A stretch of DNA of 64,000 nt from contig NZ_JAAGOH010000024.1 of the NCBI RefSeq assembly GCF_010499455.1, positions 1 to 64,000 of the forward strand, written 5' to 3'. The DNA is from Ideonella livida (GTDB taxonomy: Bacteria; Pseudomonadota; Gammaproteobacteria; Burkholderiales; Burkholderiaceae_C). The notes under the pieces were generated by a model that was not told where the DNA came from, made no database searches, and saw nothing but the letters and a program-made list of their open reading frames with translations. How positions within the stretch are numbered: the stretch's first letter is position 1; each line of letters opens with the position of its first letter. The translations under genes and the position numbers were made by a program. Positions 58,824 through 64,000 of the stretch are shown in pieces.

Positions 58824-59615
58824 TCAGACCTCGACTACGCGAAAACCGTCAAAGCCGTCGGCCTCGCCCTTGCGGGCCAGCCCCCGGGCGTTGCACACCA
58901 CCCGCGCGGGCAGCCGCCCGGTCCGCTCCACCCGGTAGTCGTGGCGGCAGTGGACATGGCCGTGGATCCACAGGTCCGCGCGAGCCAGCAGGTCGTCGTC
59001 GGCATTGCAGAAACTGGCAGTCCCCGGTTGCCGCCCGTAGCGGGGGTCAGCACTGCGCAGACTGGGCGCAAAGTGAGTGATCACCACCTGAGCCACGGCA
59101 CCAGCCTGCGCCAGCGGCACCGCCAGGGCCGACTCCAACCACGCCCGATCGGCGAGACCCGCCTCGCGCACAGCCAGGGCGTCAAAGGGTCGCTCGGTCG
59201 TCCCGTCGGCCACCGTGCTCTGCTGCACCCGCTGGAAGTAGGCCGCCGCACGCAGCGCCCGCTCCCGCTGGGCAGCCCCGAAGAGGTCGAAGTCGCTCCA
59301 GCGCAGCACACCGGTCAGGCGCACCGGGCGGCCGTCGTCACCGGTCATCACCACGCTCTCGCGTTCCAGCAGGCGCAGGCCCAGGCGGTCGCACAGCGCG
59401 CGCAGGTCGCGCCAGGCGGCACCAATCTCGCGGCGGTCGAATTCGTGGTTGCCCGCCACCACCAGCACCGGCACCGGCCAGCCGGCAAACCGGGCGTAAG
59501 AGGTCCAGCCGGTGTCGATGTCCCCGGCCAGGACCAGGGCCTCGGCGCCAGGGGCAGGCTCGGGCGAAAAATCTTCGGATTCCAGGTGCAGGTCGGAGAG
59601 GATCTGGAGGCGCAT
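58824..59615 (-). CDS. Calcineurin-like metallophosphoesterase
   Basis: A 263-residue protein of the calcineurin-like phosphoesterase superfamily. Metal-binding motifs are all present in order: LSDLHLE near the N-terminus, VLAGDIDTG, VAGNHEFDRR, VITHFAPS and IHGHVH. The start MRLQILSDLHLE at 59615 is preferred; an ATG four codons earlier is possible. The gene lies 43 bp downstream of the sensor kinase stop, on the same strand. The substrate may be a nucleotide, phosphodiester or phosphoprotein; the sequence does not tell. Confidence 0.88.
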   Translation of the reverse strand: MRLQILSDLHLESEDFSPEPAPGAEALVLAGDIDTGWTSYARFAGWPVPVLVVAGNHEFDRREIGAAWRDLRALCDRLGLRLLERESVVMTGDDGRPVRLTGVLRWSDFDLFGAAQRERALRAAAYFQRVQQSTVADGTTERPFDALAVREAGLADRAWLESALAVPLAQAGAVAQVVITHFAPSLRSADPRYGRQPGTASFCNADDDLLARADLWIHGHVHCRHDYRVERTGRLPARVVCNARGLARKGEADGFDGFRVVEV

Positions 59616-59658
59616 GGGGCGCATCATCGCAGCCCCGCCCGGCGCCCCCTCCCCGGAC

Positions 59659-61464
59659 TCAGTCCAGCTGCGGCAGGCTCAGGGTGAAGCGCGCGCCGCC
59701 ACCCTCGCGGGAGTAAAGCGTAAGCGTGCCGCCCATCAGCTCGGCCAAGGCCCGTGACAGGGCCAGGCCCAGGCCGGTGCCGCCGTGCTGGTAGCTCACG
59801 CGGTCATCGCCCTGGCGGAACTTCTCGAAGATCAGCTCCTGCAGCTCCGGGGCGATGCCCGGTCCGGTGTCCACCACATGGAAGCGCACATGGTCCGGCG
59901 CGGTGTCCACCTCGATCAGCACGTGGCCCTTCTCGGTGAACTTGATGGCGTTGGACATCAGGTTGTTGAGCACCTGCTTGACCCGCAGGCCGTCGCAGCG
60001 CACATGCACCGGCACGTCCGGCGCGATGCGCACCCGGATTTCCAGGCCCTTGGCCGAGGCGGTGAGGGCGAAGAAGTCGGCCGTGCCCTGCACCAGGGGC
60101 ATGACCGCCTCGGGCTCGGGATGGATGGCCATGGCCCCGGCCTCGACCTTGGCCAGGTCCAGGATCTCCGAGAGCAGGCGGTTGAGGTGCTCAGCACCCT
60201 TGCGGATCAGGCCGGCCTGCTCCTTGAACTTCGGGTTGTCCAGCCGACGCTCCATCAGCTCGGAGAAGCCCAGGATGCTGGTGAGCGGCGTGCGCAGCTC
60301 ATGGGAGATGGCGGCCAGGAACTCGCTCTTGGCCCGGTTGGCGCTCTGGGCCTGGGCCTCGCTGTCCTTGAGGGCCTCATGCGCCTTCTCCAGCCGCCTC
60401 AGGCTGATCTGGAAGATGACGGCGGTGGCCACCAGCGCCAGCGACACCAGGCCGGCCAGCAGCACCACCAGGTTGCGGGTGTCGCGCCAGCTCTCCAGCG
60501 CCTCCTCCAAGCCGGTGGCCACGGCCACGTAGAGCGGGTAGTCGCCCACCTGGCGGTAAGCCGAGATGCGTTCGATGCCGTCCAGGGTGCTGGCGCTGAT
60601 GAAATGGCCGAAAGGCGCCAGTTCGCTGCGCGCCAGCGGGCTCTCGCGGCCCAGGTTGGAGCCCATGCCCACGCTCTCGCCCCCCAGCACCCGGGCACGG
60701 ATGTTGAGGTCGCGGCCCACCAGGGTCACGCCCCCCTGGGTGCCCAGGGAAACGCTGCGGTAGACGTCCTCGAAGTACACGGGATCCAGCGAGGCCACCA
60801 CCACCCCCAGGGCCTGCCCGTCCGGACCGTCGATGCGGCGGGAGAGCTGGATGGTCCAGCGCTTGGACACCTTGCCCAGCACCGGCTTGCCCACGAACAG
60901 GCCGTTGCCCGGCACCGGCAGGGCCCCGGGCGCCAGATGCACACGGACATGCTCGCGTTCAGACAGGTCCACATGACCGGTCTTGGTGCCGTCCGGGTCG
61001 ATGTTGCTGCCCATGAACCGGCCGTCGGCCCCCACCAGCGACAGCTGCACCAGGATCTTGGGCGCCAGGCCGGTCTCGTTGGCGAAGCGCACCAGATCGG
61101 GCGTGCCCTGGCCGGCGCGTACCGCATCGCGCAGGCGCAGCGCGGCCTGGTCGGTGGCGGCCAGCACCCGCAGGGTCTGTTCCTGCAGGGCACTGGAGAG
61201 GTTGGTGTTCTGCCGCACCTCGGCGGTCAGGGTGTCGTCCCACTTGACCTTGAGCAGCAGACCAACCATGGCCCAAGTGCCCACCAGCAGGATGATGGTG
61301 AAGACCATCGCGACCACACTCAGGCGCCAGCGGCGCTGCCCCAGACCGATGGCGCCGCGGGGGGGGGCCGAGGGGACGGGAGTCAGGGGCGCGAGGGTGG
61401 AGGGCATCAGGTGGCAGGCGGGAGGAGCGGGCGCCGCAGGTGTCGGCCCAGTAGCCTGCACCAT
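59659..61464 (-). CDS. Membrane sensor histidine kinase with periplasmic Cache-type domain
   Basis: A 601-residue sensor kinase. One membrane helix near residues 48-70 (VVAMVFTIILLVGTWAMVGL) and a second near 333-355 bracket a periplasmic region of about 260 residues with the features of a double-Cache sensor (SLVGADGRFMGSNIDPDG, VVVASLDPVYFEDVYRSV). The kinase core follows: AAISHELRTPLTSILGFSEL (His near 386), NLMSNAIKFTEKG, VDTGPGIAPEL and GGTGLGLALSRALAELMGG. There is no receiver domain and no response regulator gene alongside. Cache domains usually bind small metabolites such as organic or amino acids. A later start at 61407 is possible. Confidence 0.92.
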   Translation of the reverse strand: MVQATGPTPAAPAPPACHLMPSTLAPLTPVPSAPPRGAIGLGQRRWRLSVVAMVFTIILLVGTWAMVGLLLKVKWDDTLTAEVRQNTNLSSALQEQTLRVLAATDQAALRLRDAVRAGQGTPDLVRFANETGLAPKILVQLSLVGADGRFMGSNIDPDGTKTGHVDLSEREHVRVHLAPGALPVPGNGLFVGKPVLGKVSKRWTIQLSRRIDGPDGQALGVVVASLDPVYFEDVYRSVSLGTQGGVTLVGRDLNIRARVLGGESVGMGSNLGRESPLARSELAPFGHFISASTLDGIERISAYRQVGDYPLYVAVATGLEEALESWRDTRNLVVLLAGLVSLALVATAVIFQISLRRLEKAHEALKDSEAQAQSANRAKSEFLAAISHELRTPLTSILGFSELMERRLDNPKFKEQAGLIRKGAEHLNRLLSEILDLAKVEAGAMAIHPEPEAVMPLVQGTADFFALTASAKGLEIRVRIAPDVPVHVRCDGLRVKQVLNNLMSNAIKFTEKGHVLIEVDTAPDHVRFHVVDTGPGIAPELQELIFEKFRQGDDRVSYQHGGTGLGLALSRALAELMGGTLTLYSREGGGARFTLSLPQLD

Positions 61465-61647
61465 GCCACAGGCGCCTGGGCGCGGCGCGCCAGAAAGCGC
61501 ATGGAAGACCCCTTAGTTTGCCGTCAAGCCCCTGTTCTGGGAAGCCAGGCCACCCCGCCCCCATGACACCCGGGCATGGACCATGCATCATGGGGTCTTT
61601 CCTGTTGTACCCCACCGACCGCCGACCGAACGCCCTGGAGATCCCGC

Positions 61648-62613
61648 ATGAACCGCCCCGCCCTGCTGCTGCTGTGCCTGACCGGTTGGGCCGGCGTTGC
61701 GGCCCGGGCAGAGCCGGTGATCGCCCCCGGCGGCGGAGGGCCCTCCTCAGGCGGCGCTGACGCCGCCAGCGTGAGCTTCAGTGACCTGCTGCTGCCCTTT
61801 CGCCTGCCCATGGCGGCGCTGACCGACACCATGGAGGACATGAGCGACATCTTCGGCCGGGGCTACCAGCTGGGCCTGGCCATGGTGGCCTCGCCCGAGC
61901 GGCCCGGACAGGGCGCCCTGGCGCTCAGCACCAAGCCCGTGATGTCGTTCCAGTACGGGCGGCTGCGCATCACCAGCTCCATGGGCGGCCTGATCGAGCG
62001 TGGCCGCGGCAGCAGCCAGGCCCTGGGCTTCTCCCTGGTGTTGTGGGACACCTCGCGCTGGAACACCGGGGTGAGCCTGCGCACCGACCGCGGCCGGGAG
62101 GTGGACCCCGACGATCCGGTGCTGCGCCACCTGCCCGAGGTGCGCTCCACCCTGCGGGCCCGGGCCATGGCGCGTTACCGCATCACCCACCAGTGGTCCT
62201 GGGGCAACAGCCTGAGCGTGGACCTGCTGGGCCACGACGGCGGCACGATCTACAGCACCGACCTGGGCTTTGGCACGGCGCTGGCTCCGGACTGGCGTTT
62301 CAGCGCCGGCGTGGGCATGGGGGTGGCCGATCGCACCTACATGAGCAGCTACTACGGGGTAAGCGAGGCCTCGGCCGCGGCCAGCGGCGGGCTGCTCAGC
62401 CCCTACCACCCCAAGCCCGGGCCGCAGGCGGTCAGCGCCAGCGCCGCGCTGACCTGGCAGTTGCACCCCAACTGGCGCCTGGGCACTTCGGTCAGCGCGA
62501 CCCAGCTGCTGGAACAGGCGCAGCGCAGCCCGGTCACCGCGGCCGCCTTCAACTACAACGTGGCCGTGGGCGTGGTCTTCCAAAGCCGCCGCACCACCGA
62601 GGACGACGACTGA
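61648..62613 (+). CDS. MipA/OmpV-family outer-membrane protein
   Basis: A 321-residue protein with a Sec signal peptide (about 1-21, cleavage after ARA). The rest is rich in alternating hydrophobic strands consistent with a small outer-membrane barrel. Segments such as YRITHQWSWGNSLSVDLLGHD, DWRFSAGVGMGVADRTYM and the late YYGVSEASAAASGGL are typical of the MipA/OmpV family, as is the closing aromatic strand. The role is structural or in permeability; MipA in E. coli scaffolds murein enzymes. The start at 61648 is set by the signal peptide, with CCTGGAGATCCCGC upstream. Confidence 0.85.
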   Translation: MNRPALLLLCLTGWAGVAARAEPVIAPGGGGPSSGGADAASVSFSDLLLPFRLPMAALTDTMEDMSDIFGRGYQLGLAMVASPERPGQGALALSTKPVMSFQYGRLRITSSMGGLIERGRGSSQALGFSLVLWDTSRWNTGVSLRTDRGREVDPDDPVLRHLPEVRSTLRARAMARYRITHQWSWGNSLSVDLLGHDGGTIYSTDLGFGTALAPDWRFSAGVGMGVADRTYMSSYYGVSEASAAASGGLLSPYHPKPGPQAVSASAALTWQLHPNWRLGTSVSATQLLEQAQRSPVTAAAFNYNVAVGVVFQSRRTTEDDD

Positions 62614-62634
62614 TCCCTGATCCGCCGGCGGCGC

Positions 62635-62964
62635 TCAGGCCACGCTGAGCAGCGTGGTGCGCCGCGCCTGCATGGCCTGGTCCATCAGGGCCGCTGCGGC
62701 ATAGCTGGCAGTGGCCGACTGGTGCTCGGCTGGCGAGCGCTCCAGGTCCAGCCCCCCCTGCACCAGCGCAACGTTGCGCTGGGCAAACTCCACCCGCTGG
62801 GCCAGCTGCTGCAGGGCCCGGGCCTGGCGGTCCACCTCGTCGCGGGCCTGCTGGTCCAGCGAGCGCGCCAAGTCGCCGTCGCCTTCCTGGGCGGTGGCGC
62901 GGGGACGTTCCGGCAGCGCCCGGACCGGGGCCACCACGGGGGTCAGCGCGGACACGGTGTTCAT
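62635..62964 (-). CDS. Small hypothetical helical protein
   Basis: A 109-residue protein that I cannot assign. After about 35 residues of Pro/Ala-rich sequence it is almost entirely helical and charged (ARSLDQQARDEVDRQARALQ), likely a coiled coil, and it ends with a short Ala-rich helix. The ATG at 62964 is preferred because the in-frame extension upstream is arginine/proline rich. It converges with the MipA-like gene. No signal peptide or membrane segment is visible. Confidence 0.6.
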   Translation of the reverse strand: MNTVSALTPVVAPVRALPERPRATAQEGDGDLARSLDQQARDEVDRQARALQQLAQRVEFAQRNVALVQGGLDLERSPAEHQSATASYAAAALMDQAMQARRTTLLSVA

Positions 62965-63180
62965 GGTCGGGAAGGGTCGGCGGCGAAAGGGGGAGGGGCG
63001 AGGACGCCATCTGGCGCCCACAGCCACGATGATGCAGCGCCACCCGCGGCCAAGCCAGAGGCGCGGCCCTCAAGCCCGGCCAGGATGTGCCGAAATTGGC
63101 GCCCGTGCCGGCAACAGGCCCGCAATACAGATCGGTTCACAATACCGGGCTCCAGCTTTTGTGTTCACGGGACCTGCGCA

Positions 63181-64000
63181 TGAAGAAACGTACCCTGCTC
63201 GGCCTGATGGCCGCCACCCCTCTGGCCATGCTGACGGGCTGCGGCTCAGGCGATGACAGCGGCACGTCGCGGGTGCGTCTGCTCAACGCCAGCCGCGGCT
63301 ATGGCTCGCTGGACCTGTATGTGGACGACAGCAAGGTCAGCAGCGCCACCGCCTTTGGCACCCTCAGCAGCTACGCCAGCATCGACGACGGCAGCCCGGA
63401 GGTGGTGCTCAGGTCGGCCGGCTCCAGCACCAAGCTGTCGACCAACAGCAGCATCGCCTTCTCCTCGGACGTCGACTACACCGTGGTCGCCTACGGCTGG
63501 TCGGGCAGCGTCTCCAGCGCCGTGATCGCCCACGACGAGGACACCCCCGACAGCGGCGAGGTCTCCCTGTCCATCCTCAACACCGCCTACGACGCCGGCC
63601 TGCTGGACGTCTACCTCTCGGCTGAAGACGAAGCGCTGGACGACCTGGTGCCCTACGAGGAGGCCATGCGCGTCAAGCATGCCGCGGCCCAGACGCTGGA
63701 CAAGGGCACTTACCGCCTGCGCGTGACCAAGTACGGGGACAAGTCGGACCTGCGCCTGGACGTCTCGGGCATCACCCTGGCCGACAAGTCCATCTCCACC
63801 CTGGTGCTGGTGCCCGCCGGCGAAGGCGCCGCCCTGGTCAGCGCGCTGCTGGTGCCGCACGGCGGCAACACCGTGACCGCCCTGGCCAACACCCAGGCCC
63901 GGGTGCGCGCGGCCGTGACCGTCTCCGACGGCGCCAAGGTCAGCCTGTCGCTGGGCGGCGAGAGCCTGGTGTCGGCGCTCAAGTCCAGCACCATTGACGT
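63181..64000 (+). CDS. DUF4397 domain lipoprotein (partial, runs off the window)
   Basis: The frame is open to the end of the window (at least 273 residues). A lipoprotein signal peptide is clear: MKKRTLLGLMAATPLAML followed by the lipobox LTGC (Cys about residue 21). The mature protein contains beta-rich repeats with VRLLNASRGYGSLDLYVDD and a second copy starting SLSILNTAYDAGLLDVYL, characteristic of DUF4397. The gene is preceded by an AT-richer 216-bp gap. It is probably a periplasmic or surface-exposed lipoprotein; the function of the family is unknown. Confidence 0.85.

Overview
The window is about 70% GC, with dense gene packing, short intergenic gaps and overlapping start/stop codons. 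TRAP and CUT1 transport systems, a roadblock/GTPase cassette and a large CheB-CheR-GGDEF-EAL protein fit a betaproteobacterium of the order Burkholderiales (Ideonella/Aquabacterium/Rubrivivax type). This placement rests on gene content and composition only. I see no tRNA, rRNA, CRISPR array, prophage or intact insertion sequence.

Layout. 1-3.8 kb: a membrane acyltransferase that looks cut short, then a minus-strand operon of an unknown protein, a small GTPase and three roadblock/LC7 proteins. 3.9-5.4 kb: an AHSA1/SRPBCC protein and a LysR regulator. 5.6-12.3 kb: an operon of SDR dehydrogenase, TRAP transporter (DctP, DctQ, DctM), TIM-barrel sugar isomerase and a split transketolase. 12.4-15.2 kb: an RsbQ-like hydrolase and a hybrid histidine kinase. 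15.4-24.1 kb: a SorC regulator and RpiB, divergent from a second DctP, a fused DhaK-DhaL kinase, a transketolase-transaldolase fusion and a HAD phosphatase. 24.6-40.7 kb: a second SorC regulator, a CUT1 ABC importer with two different ATPases, an EryA-like FGGY kinase, a 2-hydroxyacid dehydrogenase, a GlpD/EryB-like FAD dehydrogenase, two class II aldolases, a ribulose-kinase-like FGGY protein and a HAD-IIA protein. 40.7-64 kb: mostly housekeeping and signalling genes (phhB, acyl-CoA synthetase, sulfotransferase, fba, pyk, mmsA, LysR, UPF0149 protein, the CheB-CheR-PAS-GGDEF-EAL protein, dadA, universal stress protein, phosphoesterase, sensor kinase, MipA-like porin and a DUF4397 lipoprotein that runs off the end).

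How the genes fit together. The most notable content is the 5-41 kb region, which reads as a sugar-alcohol catabolic island. One arm (SDR, DhaK-type kinase, TIM-barrel isomerase, RpiB) can be assembled into a route from a C4 polyol through erythrulose phosphate to erythrose 4-phosphate. The transketolase and transaldolase activities needed to absorb that product are encoded alongside it, in one case as a single 1038-residue polypeptide. The other arm carries counterparts of EryA, EryB and EryD from the rhizobial/Brucella erythritol loci plus a D-ribulose-kinase-like protein. Two SorC regulators, with distinct inverted repeats near their target promoters, probably control the two arms. Substrates are inferred from family membership and neighbourhood, not demonstrated.

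Other points of interest: a candidate structured small RNA with its own terminator (about 49.86-50.02 kb), a perfect 11-bp inverted repeat enclosing a -10-like element upstream of pyk, a 12-bp palindrome upstream of the acyl-CoA synthetase, and an ABC importer whose first ATPase lacks the usual H-loop histidine.
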